A DNA stretch of 64,000 bases from Watersipora subatra (GCF_963576615.1 NC_088715.1:62950981-63014980), one strand, 5' to 3'. Counted from the first letter of the stretch, positions 1-12,140 are shown. Notes: a model not told the origin generated them from the sequence alone. Translations and numbers: made by a program.

Positions 1-22
1 GATATGTATCATGATACATATC
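1..22. repeat. Perfect 22-bp palindrome
   Basis: The first 22 bases read the same on both strands (half-site GATATGTATCA). Related broken copies of the motif (GATACGACATGTTGACATAT) follow up to about base 60. No gene is attached to it. Confidence 0.8.
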
Positions 23-203
23 ATGACATGTTGATACGACATGTTGACATATATTATTAGCTGCAGTGCTACTGCCCATGTAGATCTCACCATGCCTCAA
101 TGAGTAGGAACTGAGCTTCATTTATTTTGTTTGATTCAATCAATATTTTAGCTATATCTTCATTTTTGCCTAATTTTGTCATTCCACTATTGATGAAATA
201 AAA

Positions 204-430
204 TACACACACACATGCACACACACACACACGAACACACGCACTTACGCACTTACACACACGCACACACGCAGACACACACTCACACGCACACACGTAC
301 TGACGCACTCGCGCACTCGTGCACACGCGCACACGCACACACGCACTCACACACGCGCAGGCATGCACACACACACATGCACACACGCACACACGCACTC
401 ACACTCACACACACACGTACACACACAAAA
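204..430. repeat. (CA)n / ACACGC microsatellite
   Basis: Imperfect CA-rich tract with interspersed CG steps. All open frames across it are low-complexity His/Thr or Cys/Val strings and are not genes. Confidence 0.95.
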
Positions 431-544
431 AACATTCATGTGGAAAAGTCAATGAATACACCAAATCTTCCCTGATATACACCAACAAGGGTTTTACCAG
501 CATCTAGAATTCTACAGCTACTAGTGTATTTAGCAAACTACATG

Positions 545-950
545 TAGATTCAATATGAACACAGACTTTTTTTATTCTGTTTTAGTGACTTTTTGTGACC
601 CAGACTAGAGAGTAATTCTCTGTGCCATAAATGAGTATTGGTTTTGAGTAGAACATTTTTTTAACTCTCTCTTGTACTCTAGCTAGCCCTAATGTTGGAA
701 GACTTCCTGTTATGTTATATGAAATTAGCTGAGTTTCCTTAAAGCCTTTACATCAGAGTGAGGTGAATGTTTAATGACGTGATGAAATATTTGATTATTC
801 ATACGAAGATGCGCTAACAAATTATTATAATAATTTCTGCACTCAAAATGACAAATATGGAATCAACTGAGTCACAATTGCTTTGGTTAATAAAGAGTGG
901 GTTATAACTTCAGTTGCAGGAAGCACAAATGTTTTAGGATATATACATAG
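545..950. repeat. Non-coding block duplicated at about 13,105-13,620
   Basis: This stretch is a diverged copy of the start of the duplicated segment near 13.1 kb. The best conserved part is around 755-850, where ATTATTATAATAATTTCTGC and the bases after it recur at about 13,475. No coding potential is seen. The duplication appears to include DNA upstream of the M1AP-like gene. From 950 to about 2,384 I see only AT-rich non-coding sequence. Confidence 0.75.
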
Positions 951-2384
951 AATACAGAAACATATTAATAGAGTTTTATGGACTATGCTCTCAAAAAGAT
1001 TTTGTCAACTCTGTTTAAGGAGAGAAAATTGTGTTTTCATATGCAAACCACTCTTATTAATAATTTTTATCTGTTTTGAAATATATCATTGACAACTTTA
1101 ACAGTTATATTGTTATATACTTTATGGAGAACCAGAAATACTCTATTAATATATAAGACTGACTCATCATAAAATTACTGATCTGCAACTAAACATACTA
1201 ATACTATAGAGATTTTCAGGATATGTTCAGAGCTGTTGATTTTAAAAGATCTCACAACATTTATGTCTATGTTATAAAGTAAAGAATATATTTATATGTA
1301 CGGATGTAGAATTTATAAGGTTTAAAGAGAAAATATCCAAAAATGGGTCATAAAAATCAAAAATATACTAGAGAGTTTAGAAGAAAAAAAACCAAAAGCT
1401 CTTTCCTACCAACTCGGTATAACAGGTAAAATACTTATTCTATATTATTAACATGATCACTTTATGATTATCTTACATGATTTTACACAGTAATCTTATC
1501 ATATTACTACATTCTTTACAGACTAATTTATAGCCAAATATCTAATGACTGTTCCAACATTTTTTTTCTAAAAATATTTTAGATGTACCAAAGCATTCAA
1601 TATTGCGTTCAAAAATTAAATACTAATTTTGCTTTCAAAATAGTTTAAAATCAAAAGGCTTTAAAATGGCTAACAAATAGGCAGTACAAGTCAGCTGCTC
1701 TTAGAAGTTTTTATTCTTTTACATAGTGTTCAATTGCAGCCTCTTCATAGATAGCTCAAGTATCATGTGCAAAGTAAGTTTTCTGTGATTTCTGTATCAG
1801 CATACTTCGATTTTAGCATTTTTATATCATTAGATAAGGACATCAGCAGAGCTTTAGGTTGATGGTTCGTATAGATACCTTAAAAGTAACAAACAAACTA
1901 ATTTTTAAACCCTTTCATGTCAATGATGTTAACTTGATAGCCTCATCACGTAATTGTGGTGACAATTAGCTATAGGTTAAGGAAAATATTACACTCGGTA
2001 GTATTACTAGTCTGATTTGACTCTGATAAGTAGGATAACCTTTGAGTTTATTTGTTACCACTTCAGGGTATTTAAAGTATGTGTATTAATTACGTGTAGT
2101 CAAGTTGGACTAGGTAGTGGTATCAGAAGGTTGTCCTTCTAGTGTAATATTGGATTAGGTAAGCTGCATACTATTGATTGCTTATTGGTGAGTCTGTTTA
2201 TAACTTGATATTCTAATGATTAATATGAATGATTTTCTTTTGCCACTACAAAAAGAAGAATGAAACATTTGAAATATCATTATTAATGATGCAATAAAGA
2301 GGGTTGTGAACATTCACTATGGACAGTTTCTGTCTTTATAATCTCTGGCAGATATAACAGAATGAAAGCTATATTTACTAGAAA

Positions 2385-3560
2385 TTCCACTGTCATACAG
2401 CCCACGACCAAAGAGATGGCCAGAGATACTGGCAAAAAAATAAAGGGTACTGATGGTTGAGAAATGCAATATTAGCAATCAAATGGCTCTGCAGTGCAAT
2501 AGGATAACTGCAATGGTAGCTGTAATGTACTGGGTGTGGGTGTTATTATATACAACAATAAGCAATAATGAATGGAAAAGATGTTTATATTTTCCCCCTG
2601 CAATAGGAGAAATGCAATATTGTCCAATATTAGAAGTAAAATGCACTGATATTCTTAGAATAATCAATTTTATTAATATAGTAATAATAGAAAAACAATA
2701 CACAATTTTGATTACATTTCAAAACGTAATAGGTAGCAATATCGAGAAGTGGTATTTATATAGGTTTTTAGAAAATTTATTTAAAAAATGTTTGGTCATG
2801 ACAAACAACAACAATGAAAGGAAAATATTACACGTTTATATCTCTCCCTTGCAATAGGAGAAATGCAATGTTGGCCAATATTATAAGTAAAATGCACTGA
2901 TATTATTAAAATAACCAATATTGTTAATATAGTAATACAGCAATAATAGAAAACCTATGAGCGTTCATGCGTCTCGAAGATTTCTGCAAACTGCAGCAAA
3001 ATAAAAGCTGTTATTAAGTGTTATAAAGCTGTAGGCCTAATTTACTGTAATGTATGTAATTCAACAACAATAAAGAAATATGTTTATTATAACTCTGAAA
3101 TGCAAAATTAGAAGTAAAATGGCAAGCTACTGTGTACTATACACAGTTTGAAAGTTGGTTGCGTTGAATGTAGAATGGTTTTGATAAGCGATCTTTAACA
3201 GAAATTCTAGAAATTCCACTGTCATACAGCCCACGACCAAAGTGATATTGGAAAAAAGAAAGGGTACTGATGGTTGAGAAATGCAATATTAGCAGTCAAA
3301 TAGGATAACTGCAATGGTAGCTGTAATGTACTGGGTGTTATTATATACAACAAATAGTAATAATGAAAGGAAAAGATTATATGTTTATATCTCTCCTCCT
3401 GCAAAAAAAGAAATGCAATATTGGCCAATATTAGAAGTAAAATGCATTGATATTATTAGAATAACCAATATTATTTATATAGTAATAATAAAAAACCAAT
3501 GCACAATTTTGTTTACATTTCAAAACGGCATAGATAACAATATCACGAAGTTGTGATATT
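2385..3560. repeat. Local imperfect repeat, about three copies
   Basis: A block of about 400 bp beginning ATTCCACTGTCATACAGCCC (near 2,385) recurs near 3,208 with internal deletions. A shorter partial copy lies at about 2,815-2,950. Shared landmarks include TGCAATAGGATAACTGCAATGG-like and AGAAATGCAATATT-like segments. Short open frames in all copies come from the repeat and show no protein family signature. Confidence 0.75.
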
Positions 3561-3565
3561 TATAT

Positions 3566-3830
3566 AGATTTTTAGAAAATCTGTACTACGTAGTCATTGT
3601 CCTGTAGTCATCCAAACTTATAATTAATTATTGCAATAATCTCATTAAAACCGTTAGAAAAAATATCATCGTCATGCCTTTACTTACAATGCGTTAGATT
3701 TTTAGAAAGTCTGTACTACGTAGTCATTGTTCTGTAGTCGTCCAAACTTATAGTTAATTATTGTAATAAGAAACATTAAAAAATATCATCGTCATTTGCT
3801 TGCCTTTACTTATACTGCGTTGGACATCAG
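3566..3830. repeat. Tandem duplication, about 130-bp unit, two copies
   Basis: Two adjacent copies, starting about 3,566 and about 3,694, share GATTTTTAGAAAATCTGTAC-like starts, CTACGTAGTCATTG and TATCATCGTCAT. No gene is seen. Confidence 0.8.
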
Positions 3831-3839
3831 TTAGAATGG

Positions 3840-4142
3840 GAAAGTATTTAAATGTGTTGGCAAATGAAAATGAAAAAATTGAAATCAGCAAAAATGAAAC
3901 GATTTCTGTACTCCTATGTTAATGGCCAAAACCTTCGGCAATTCGACAATGCTATAGACTGGTGAAAAGTGCATGTTATTTTGTTCGTGAAATGCGCAAG
4001 ACATCTCCATACTTCATCGTTCTATTATCTGTCCCTCGGCGTTTTAATTTCCGGTCTTAACTTTTATTAAACCAAGCTTTTCAAGTGTTTTGTGACGATT
4101 TTCGTTGAAATTAATCTGTCTATTTGTGTATAATCCGATCAG
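3840..4142 (+). promoter_or_regulatory. Probable promoter and 5' UTR of the M1AP-like gene
   Basis: This stretch directly precedes the ATG at 4,143. It is somewhat richer in CpG around 4,020-4,140 than its surroundings. No TATA box or initiator can be assigned with confidence; the assignment rests on position alone. Confidence 0.3.
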
Positions 4143-4146
4143 ATGG
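4143..4146 (+). CDS. M1AP-like exon 1 (ATG G)
   Basis: Start codon plus one base, followed immediately by a consensus GTAAGT donor. The phase-1 end joins exon 2 to give Met-Ala-Ser-Ser. An alternative acceptor near 4,427 would give a short frame that soon stops, so 4,502 is preferred. Confidence 0.5.
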
Positions 4147-7100
4147 GTAAGTTTTAAGATATTATCATAGGTTTACAAAGACTTGGTAACATATTTAAAT
4201 AGTGTTAAATGTGTTTTGTATCGTTATTATACTTTAACGACTTTAAATTCCGATGCTTAAATTTTTTGATGAAATTTCTTAACGAGGGTTCGTCTCATTT
4301 TTGATTAATAATTTTCGTAAGTTGTGTGCGCATGCATTTATCATAAAACTCCCACACTTCCGCTCCGCTCGTGTGGTCGTGGGATTATTGCTTCTCCACT
4401 GACTGAACCTTTTAATGAATTGCAGCTCATGATGAAATTCAACTTCAAGTTTGAATAGAAAATTCCTGCATAATTGTTTGAGAATTACTGTGGTCTTTCA
4501 GCGTCAAGTAAAAAGTCCTGCTGTTTCTGGCAGTTTATATTCGAAGATTTCACTAGAGCAAGCATCATTTTAGTTAAAGTTGTCGGGTGCCTGACAGTTT
4601 TCTCTAATATTTATGGCTTGTTTAGTTTTCGGTGCCAAAATTCAGTACAAACAGTTATTGATAACTTGAAATAGAGTTTAGGTGAGCAATTGTTTGTGGT
4701 CTGTCACCTCCCATGCGCAACTACTGATACAGCATATTAAGTGATTATGTGTAACAAAGTGCTCTCATACGCCTACATTCAGTTTAGCGTCTTTTAAATG
4801 AATTTATAAAGTTATAAATAAATTATAAATGTAAATATAACTCATCCATCTGAAACTGAAGGTATGTTGTTTAATGTGCATATCATCAGACTATGACAAT
4901 AGACTCAGACTATGCACATTATCAGTAGACAGTATGTTGCAACTGCATGGGCAATGAATAATTTAACCAAGTTTTCTTCTGCCTAGCAACTACTTTTATT
5001 TTTGACTATCTAAAACTCGGCAGCATAGCATTTTTTGTTACCTTTGTTAAATATTTATAATTTAAATTATACAGGGCATGGTTTGTTTGAAGGTGGTGAG
5101 TTTTAGCATCAAGTCAGCAGTGAAAACTGTTATGAGCTGTTTAGTAAAGATCTAAACTCTGTGAACTCAGTTGGAAGGATAACAGTTATGATGTTAGAAA
5201 TAACTAAGTTGTTAAACTCTCAGCAGCGATTACATGATGTAATACATTGTTCGCTACTTGATAACAACCCTCTGACCAACCGAGATTACTCAGTTTATAT
5301 TAATGAGAAGCTAATTCATATTCAAGAGTTTCACACGTCACCAGATGTCCTTGCAAGGGATCTGAGTTCAGACTTGTAAATTATGTTGGGAAATACTCTA
5401 AATCAAACAGTCAAAGGAATTACGTATGTTTATTAAATATTTTCATAATATCATAGAGTATATAAGGCCCTACATTTTTATAGTCCAGCAGTGTGCGACT
5501 GTTGACCAAAACCAATTATTTGTCTAAAATTGTGTACCTCAGAGTTTACTAATGTCAAAACTAACTGGTTCTTTAGTTGGTGAGTATTTTTAGCTGAAGT
5601 GTTTCTTGTAGAGCCTCACCTTGTCAGAGACTTTTGTCCAGTTGCATGTTTGTATAACTTTTAAAAATGTTGTTTATATAGTTGTGTTGGTGGGGCTCGT
5701 ATCTTCTGTGGTATATAGTAGAACTGTGTACAGATATTTCCAAACAACACCAGATGCTAGACAAGAAGCTGCCCATATTTCAGAGCTTATAGATAATTGG
5801 ATGGTGAGTGACGGAACTATTTTCAATTTATTAATAAATATTGTATTTTTATTTGTAAATTAGCTTGATCTGTTAAAAATTTAAAAGCTTTTAACCTGAA
5901 CTTGACTGGAAGCATCAAAAAGTGAATTAGCACATTGGAAAGAAACTACTGGGTGCGGACTGCAAAAATTACATAACATTTCTGGTGAGCAACTCACAAT
6001 CCTCATGACAGATGTTTCATTACTCTTATGACATACAAACAAAATCATCAAAAGCAGGTCATACAAACTGAAAAAAATGTTTTTTTGTGATTTTGAAAAG
6101 TTTACTATGCACATAGTTGGCTTTTACCTCTAATAACTCTCAAAACAAACTTTCATAGCAAGTAGCTGATTTATTTAATGTAAATTTAGAAAAACCCGAT
6201 TTGTTTTTTTAAAGAGAGTTCAAAGGTTAACAAACTCAAAAAAAAACATTAGGAGATCATTTTGCTAACAGTTCTGTCATCTGGCTTTTATATTTGTTTT
6301 TGATAGCCTAATTTCTTTTTGTTTCATCTCAAAAAGTTAAAAAATTACTATGAACGCATCTTATTGCTAAAATGTATCTTTGTCTAGTGATAGTAGTATT
6401 TACAGCCTTGTTTTCTGCTTGTAGAGATATTGCTAGTATTACAGTATCACAGTTTTTTCACAGTGTTAAGCTATGAGTGATTATTTTTACAGTGTTAATT
6501 TATGGGTGTCAGTATTAATTTTCATCTATGATCAAGATTTATATTGACACTCATAAATTAGTTAATTTCAGTTAAACTTTAATAAATATTAACGTATGCA
6601 GAACATGTTACCTAATTTAACAAACAAAACTGTTAATTAAAATTGAAAAAACTGCAAAAACAAACTTTTGTAAAATTCTCTTAGACTGAGTTCCTTAACT
6701 CAGTTTCTTAGTCATTCTATTTGATTATATTTTAGCAACAACCTCAGCAACTAGGTTTGAGAATCCTGTTCAGTGAGGCGACACCTTGTGCCAGTTTTCT
6801 AGCGATGAATACAAATGAGGTGAGTGACAGAATAACAGTAAGTAAATTTTTACATTCTCTGTTCAATTGGCAGCAAAATAAACCAATAATCACACATATG
6901 ATGACATAATAGAAGCATTTAAAAACTATTGTCACGTAACCACAAGGCTAAACCATTTTTATCACATCAATCACTCTTATCACCTACTGTATATTCTTTT
7001 CTCGATTGCACACGCTCTGTGTGTACTTTTTATTATTAATTAATACAGTATGCCTTCAGGTTACGCCCTGTTATAAGTTTATAAGTTCGCCATACAAGGG

Positions 7101-10100
7101 CCAATATATTTTTCTAGTTTTTTCTGCCATTTTTTATTATCCAAGCAACGCTGGGCATTCACTTAGTATAATCACATTTATGAAATGCAAAAGTGTCTGA
7201 AACACCGAGTACATATATATTGTATTCATTAAATTTTCAAAGTTAAAGTTTGAAGTTAAAATTCAAAACGTGCGCCGAACTTCTGTAACAAACAGAACTT
7301 TTTTGACAACTAGATTACTGCTAGATAAGCGAAACTAGTAGAGTAGATAACTCCTAGATAAGCTATGCTTAATAATTCATATTTGGTTTCAAACTGTGGT
7401 GATGGAAGCTCATTTTTTATTCTAGCTGTGAGCTTCAACAAGGAGTCAAACTCACTGACAATGTTTGAATTTTCAGAGTTGCTGCTCTCCGTAGTCCCAG
7501 AATTATGGCTTACAACATTGATATTGATGTTTATAATCTTAGCTTTGATACACTTAGACTGAGTACCAACAAACATCACCTAAAGTACTGAGAGTTGGCG
7601 CTGTTGTAAATATTCCTATTTTTATTCATAGGGAGCAGATCTGCTAGCAGACCTATCAAACAAATTTAACCGCTGCCTCTCAAGATACAGCCTACTTTCT
7701 TCTGTAAACAGAGCATTCCTATCTACTACTAACTCTAAAGTTATATGTGATATGGGAGGATATTGTTTATGTGAAGAGAGTTTTACTACTAATCTAAGAG
7801 AAAGACTACCAACATGTCAAGGTATGTTTACAATGTAGCACTAGCTTGAAATATTATATATTCCATCTAAACATTCCCTAGGTTAGAAAAAAGCAGTGGT
7901 AATACAAATGATATAATGATATAAAGATAGTAGTGTATGGGCTGCTACATAAAAATCAGTAAACAATGACAGTGGGAGAATGGCAAGGTCAGATGGTTTT
8001 TCCTGAAACAAACCTTATCTAGTTGTTTGTAAGTCAAGCCTTCTAGGTCACTAGACCATAACAAGTTCATATGAATTTTTTGATTACAAAAAAATTTAAA
8101 ATTTTAACAAAAATAATTAAAGTTATTGTTATTATTGCTATTACGTCGTTTCCTATATATTTTAGAGTCTGGGATGACTGAAGCTACAAAAGCTATCATC
8201 AAAGTCTCCAACTACTATAAGTGCGTAAGCTGAATCAGAAGCTGACCTTATCATATGACCTTGCAACTCCCACTTTTTGATGTCACTTCCCTTATCAAGC
8301 GAACCGTCTGTTTAGAGCTCTATTTATTCAACTGTTGTGTTATTATTGCTATCATCGTTAAAGAGATATAAAACTAAAGGCTAAATGTTGTGAATACAGC
8401 CGCTAAACTATTCATTGGCTTCAGTAGACATAAAAGCCTTTATTTTGGTAATAACTATATGCCACCCTCCTTTATGTACCAACAGATTAATGGATGTTGT
8501 ATACCATTTACTGTTCCTTCTACAAAATCAGCTATAGTAGTCTTATTTCGTGTATGTTTTTGCGTGTGCATTTTTAGATTTTCATTACTGTCAGATTTGC
8601 TTGACAACAACTTTGCATTATCTACACTGGCTGTAACAACTGTGTTTTCTGCCTCAGGTTGGCTCAGTATACATTATATATACACAATAATAATGAGACT
8701 CTGTATCTATATCCTCACTTTTCTGATATTGTAGATAGTGAACCCTGATTGTTCTCACTGCCTCCTATATGACTATACAGTTGTAGACTTTTCTTCACTA
8801 ACCCTAACTTGATATCAATATTTTGATGTGTTGCTGAGTTTTGGTATGTCATGTTTCTAGTTGGATTTTGAGAAGAAAATCATCATTTCTAGTTTGTTTA
8901 GTTGAACTCATTTGTTCCACTCGAATCAGTACTGCACTAGTATTCTCCTGTAGATTTCATGATTTGGCTTCAAACTGGTGATGTACTATAAAGTTTCATA
9001 ACGTAAGGCTTTGGCAAAAACATCAATGCTATTAATCAAAGACCTACAGTTTTAGTGAAGACTGAAAAAATCTCTAGGTTTTCCTTTTGTAACTCTGAAT
9101 TAAGAAAAACTTTCACCAAATTATTATCAAATAGATATTTAATTCCCTAATTTCTAATACAATATTTTTTGTTATCACAAAGTTACCTGATTAGGCAATA
9201 TGATGAATCTGCAATACTAAAGTAATGAGATATATATATATTAGAAAATACTTGATACTAAGAAAAAACCTTGTTTTACTAACCCTAACTTGGTATGATT
9301 GTTCATGGGAGCCTATCATTTGGTGGAATTAGAATGTTGCCCATTTCTGATAGGTAACTCTGCACCTGATTATCTGTTGCTTATTAATGAACTGCTAATG
9401 CTATGACAAGCCATTATTATATTAGGAAAGATTATTATATTATTATATTATTATATTATGTTATACAAATAAAAATCTAAAACATAAGTTTAATGTTGGC
9501 AGATGAAAATTGAAATGAAATCACGTTTAGGTAAATGACTAGACAAATGGTTATGGATTAAGTCTATAAAAATATCTACTTTGGATTTCATATTGCTACA
9601 TTCTTGTATTCTTTGTTTTTGAGGGCATTGACTTTACATTCATTAATTTACTTGTTTTATATATTTTTCTATATCATAAACACTACATTGGTTCTCTTAC
9701 TAGAAACAAAAACATGTATTTTAGGATTATTCTTCCAAATCAAGTTACTTTCACGACAAGTGTTACCTACTTAGCATTTAATGAAAATCACCAGCCTTAA
9801 CTGTACATTGAGGCATGAAGCTTATTATTGATGATTGGAGTATGAGCTGGTATTTCTCATGCTTCCTGATGTCTATTACATAATGTGATGACAGAGCATC
9901 GTGATCAGGGCTGGCAGGATCGTTCGCATGACTGATGTCATAGCCGAGCTGAGTCTCAGTACCACAACAGGAGGCTCAGCCGCAGGTGAGCCGGCTTGGT
10001 GGGCCGAGTCACAACAAAGAAAGATCTGGAGAAACGATAAAAAGAAGGCGGAGCCTATCACACAGGCAGAAGATATAAGGAGCGCTACCAAAGAGCCAGC

Positions 10101-10173
10101 AAAACTTGCGCAGTCTCTTCGCATGGTTGATCATTGTTATTACACTGACTTCATGTATATCTATGTATATTAG
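4143..10173 (+). CDS. M1AP-like gene, eight exons, with two in-frame TAG codons
   Basis: Eight exons chain with consistent phases: 4143-4146, 4502-4681, 5075-5375, 5719-5803, 6736-6819, 7632-7823, 8168-8224 and 9895-10173. They total 1,182 nt, or 394 codons including the stop. All junctions are GT-AG; most donors are GTAAGT, GTGAGY or GTATGT. From memory of vertebrate M1AP, three stretches align. QTVIDNLK (about residues 51-58) matches the Q-T-x-I-x-x-L-R segment. LEIT (102-105) lies 18 residues after a conserved Phe in both. YYKCSIVIRAGR (299-310) resembles the Y-K-x-x-V-I-K-A segment. M1AP is a germline protein needed in meiosis. Codons 59 (4672-4674) and 72 (5104-5106) are TAG. The gene is therefore a recent pseudogene, a mis-sequenced gene, or one whose exon 2-3 splicing differs. 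At 393 codons it is shorter than vertebrate M1AP (about 530), so C-terminal exons may be missing. The exon chain is firm; the family name is an inference. Confidence 0.55.
4502..4681 (+). CDS. M1AP-like exon 2, contains TAG at 4672-4674
   Basis: Acceptor CTTTCAG and donor TTTAG|GTGAGC. It encodes residues 2-61, including a hydrophobic stretch (about 22-42) compatible with the first strand and helix of the family's N-terminal domain. Residue 59 is TAG; the decayed duplicate near 13.85 kb has AAA (Lys) there. Confidence 0.5.
5075..5375 (+). CDS. M1AP-like exon 3, contains TAG at 5104-5106
   Basis: Acceptor ATTATACAG and donor TT|GTAAAT. It encodes residues 62-162 with LEIT at 102-105. The in-frame TAG at codon 72 also forms a possible alternative acceptor (GAGTTTTAG|CAT), which would start the exon at 5,107 in phase 0. 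No good matching phase-0 donor exists upstream; only a weak GTACAA at about 4,645 would fit. Confidence 0.55.
5719..5803 (+). CDS. M1AP-like exon 4
   Basis: Acceptor GTATATAG and donor ATG|GTGAGT. It starts in phase 2 and ends in phase 0, encoding residues 162-190, ending in ELIDNWM. A broken copy lies at about 14,228-14,315. Confidence 0.6.
6736..6819 (+). CDS. M1AP-like exon 5
   Basis: 28 codons between ATTTTAG and GAG|GTGAGT, phase 0 at both ends, residues 191-218. No stop in this frame. Confidence 0.65.
7632..7823 (+). CDS. M1AP-like exon 6
   Basis: 64 codons between TTCATAG and AAG|GTATGT, phase 0 at both ends, residues 219-282. It includes a Cys-rich segment (CDMGGYCLCEE) comparable to the Cys-x-x-Cys segment I recall in vertebrate M1AP. 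Confidence 0.65.
8168..8224 (+). CDS. M1AP-like exon 7
   Basis: 19 codons. The second AG of the tandem acceptor TTTAGAG keeps the frame; the first would give a stop within four codons. The donor is TGC|GTAAGC, phase 0. Confidence 0.6.
9895..10173 (+). CDS. M1AP-like exon 8 (terminal as read)
   Basis: Acceptor GATGACAG, open in phase 0 to TAG at 10,171-10,173. It is markedly more GC-rich than its surroundings until about 10,130. A strong internal donor CAG|GTGAGC at about 9,986 could instead continue the gene into an exon I did not find. The C-terminal half is charged and low in family similarity. Confidence 0.5.
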   Translation, partial: SIVIRAGRIVRMTDVIAELSLSTTTGGSAAGEPAWWAESQQRKIWRNDKKKAEPITQAEDIRSATKEPAKLAQSLRMVDHCYYTDFMYIYVY

Positions 10174-10260
10174 GCAAATCTATATTACTATGTGAATGTC
10201 CAGCGTTGCCCTAGTAATAAAAAAGTCTTTGGACAGAGTTAATAAAAAGTCTTTTTTTCA
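10174..10260 (+). repeat. Dispersed repeat segment (GTTGCC...AATAAAAAAGTC)
   Basis: The segment CTAGTAATAAAAAAGTCTTT, preceded by an AGCGTTGCC-type motif, recurs at about 10,800, 17,575, 44,310 (minus) and 61,290 (minus); a related motif is at about 7,140. It belongs to an interspersed repeat family. The AATAAA at 10,216 could serve as a poly(A) signal for the preceding gene. Confidence 0.6.
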
Positions 10261-10294
10261 TAGAGTTAATAGAGCTCATAAACTTTTAATTACT

Positions 10295-10500
10295 ACATCA
10301 TTTAGCGTGACCAATCGGAAAAAGGGTGTATACATAATATAAGAGCAACGAATCGTAAGAGCTTTCCTACACTCATGGTTAGACAGTAGGATTAAAAAAT
10401 TTTGCGAGTTCAAATCCAACAAAATGTGAGCTTTTAATTACAAGATTTTAATAGCTATAGCCGGACATGCCAAAGTACAGACACTATGTAAAGGAGATTT
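10295..10500 (+). repeat. tRNA-derived SINE-like unit
   Basis: Contains a box-B-like GCGAGTTCAAATCCAAC followed by a tail with AAGATTTTAATAGCTATAG. The same order recurs at 10,600-10,775, 11,920-12,100, 17,837-17,965 and 56,345-56,490. Confidence 0.6.
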
Positions 10501-10599
10501 GTATATCACTGGATATTGTGCCGAGGTGCATCAGAGTTTCTTAGAACTAAATCAGATTGGAAATAGCAGTACAACAACAGCTACAGATTAATATTATAA

Positions 10600-10775
10600 T
10601 GATTACGGTGTGTGATAAGAGCAAACAGATTGTAAGAGCAGCGTAGCTTGGCGGCTAAATGCATGGTATGAAACTTGCAGTTGTGATCATCATGAGTTCA
10701 AATCCAGCAGAATGCAAGCTTTCAATTCCAAAATTTAAACAGGCTATAACCAGACATACCGACAGATCAACTTTG
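10600..10775 (+). repeat. tRNA-derived SINE-like unit
   Basis: Contains ATGAGTTCAAATCCAGC (box-B-like) and a tail GCTATAACCAGACATACC shared with the other family members. It runs straight into the dispersed repeat segment at about 10,795-11,000. Confidence 0.55.
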
Positions 10776-11263
10776 AGACTTATATGTGTACTAGCTGTAC
10801 TACCCGGTGCTGCCTGGGTAATAAAAGTCTTTGGACAGAAAATTTATTTGTGTATAACATATAACAACATCTGCCATTCTAAATTTTAAACTACATATCA
10901 TGAGAGAAATGTTTTGCGTAGTTGAAATGAATTAAGAGAGCAAATAAAAAGTTGTAAAAGTTTTCAAATTTTGTCAAACAACTGTAACTTTCAAACTCCA
11001 TATCATGAAGAAAAGGTTTTGTGCAGGACAACTAAACTAAAAATGATTAAATCACTGTAAATAATTTCAAACAACTGTGAATTTAGAAATTCATAACTTG
11101 ATAGAAGTGTTTCATTGAAATAAATTAAGATGAAAAATAAAAATGAAAAAGTGTATAAATGTAAATGTGAAATCATTAGCAAGTAATAGCTGAATGTAGT
11201 CTGTTGCACTACGATCACAATAAATAATTATTTGGTATTCAATTATATGATTTTAATTCATTT

Positions 11264-11310
11264 CAGTGTTGGCATGCAATAATTGGCATGCCAAATCACA
11301 TGCCAACACT
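11264..11310. repeat. Short inverted repeat
   Basis: GTGTTGGCATG near 11,267 pairs with CATGCCAACAC near 11,300, with a second internal TTGGCATGCCAA palindrome. It could form a hairpin. Confidence 0.7.
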
Positions 11311-11329
11311 AGCATCCAAAAATATCGTA

Positions 11330-11880
11330 AACTATAGACGTACATACGGTGGTATAAAAACTCGTAGTAATTATCTAATGCAATCACCTCCTGGTAAAAA
11401 TGATCAAAATCATCATCATTAAAACTAGTGACCAAACAATATGTTAACCTTAGTAACTATAATTACCTACAATAACTTTAGTGTATTTAGTGGGTTATGA
11501 TCTGCAAGATAATATAACATTATAATGTTTTAAGTGGAGAGTTCTTACCATAGAAACAGACGTGCAACCTAAATGTTGAATTTAACTTGAATAAAATTAA
11601 TTTTCTAAACAGATACTTGAAAGAAGTTTTCATATGTATTTTAGTAAACCTCAAACTTTTAACTAAAATTTATCATTTAACTGTTTGCGAATCCGAGCAA
11701 ATGCGAATGGCGAGCAACTTATGTCTCGTAATAACGTATGTTATAATCAGCAGACAAATCGCCAAATTTTAATTTCAAGAGAAGTTATTATTGATATCGC
11801 TCAGCCAAAAGATTTGCTCTAACAAAATAATAACGAAAAAGCATCGTGTTTCCTATAGTTACGCAAAAAGTATTTTATAA
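11330..11880 (-). mobile_element. Degraded copy of the pogo/Tigger-like MITE family
   Basis: Reverse-complement similarity to the element at 44,362-45,290. For example CCTGGTAAAAATGATC and GTTAACCTTAGTAACTATA match reverse-complemented segments near 45,170 and 45,110. Boundaries are uncertain. No transposase is encoded. Confidence 0.55.
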
Positions 11881-11919
11881 CTGAAGCATCGTAACGCGTA
11901 TACACAATGCTCAAATAAT

Positions 11920-12140
11920 GCGTCATTTAGCGTGTGCATACGCTATACAGTATATTGTAACATCTCTGATCAATATGCCTTGTATAGCTCAGTTCGTAGA
12001 GCCTGTAAACTAAAACTTCCGGGTGCCCTTTTCGTGAGTTCAAATCTATCGGAATGCAGAATGTTAAATCCAAGATTTTATTAGCTATAGCTGGATAGCT
12101 ATAGCTAAAGCTATATAGCTATAGCTGGATAGCTATAGCT
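11920..12140 (+). repeat. tRNA-derived SINE-like unit
   Basis: Box-A-like TAGCTCAGTTCGTAGAG at about 11,986 and box-B-like GAGTTCAAATC about 50 bp later, then a GCTATAGCTGGATA tail repeated locally. The spacing and lack of a closed acceptor stem argue for a SINE rather than a tRNA gene. Confidence 0.65.

Noticed and set aside
4672..5106. Reassignment of TAG to an amino acid
   Set aside because: Both intact CPTP genes end at TAG at the expected C-terminus, so TAG acts as a normal stop.
7310..7579. 89-codon minus-strand frame and overlapping plus-strand frame
   Set aside because: Both lie in an intron of the M1AP-like gene, overlap each other, and show no recognisable domain.
8390..8734. 114-codon hydrophobic frame in the last intron of the M1AP-like gene
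   Set aside because: No family signature, non-ATG start, and its similar region at about 14.6 kb is not open.
11985..12060. Possible tRNA gene
   Set aside because: A and B boxes are present but the acceptor stem does not close and it is joined to the SINE family tail.
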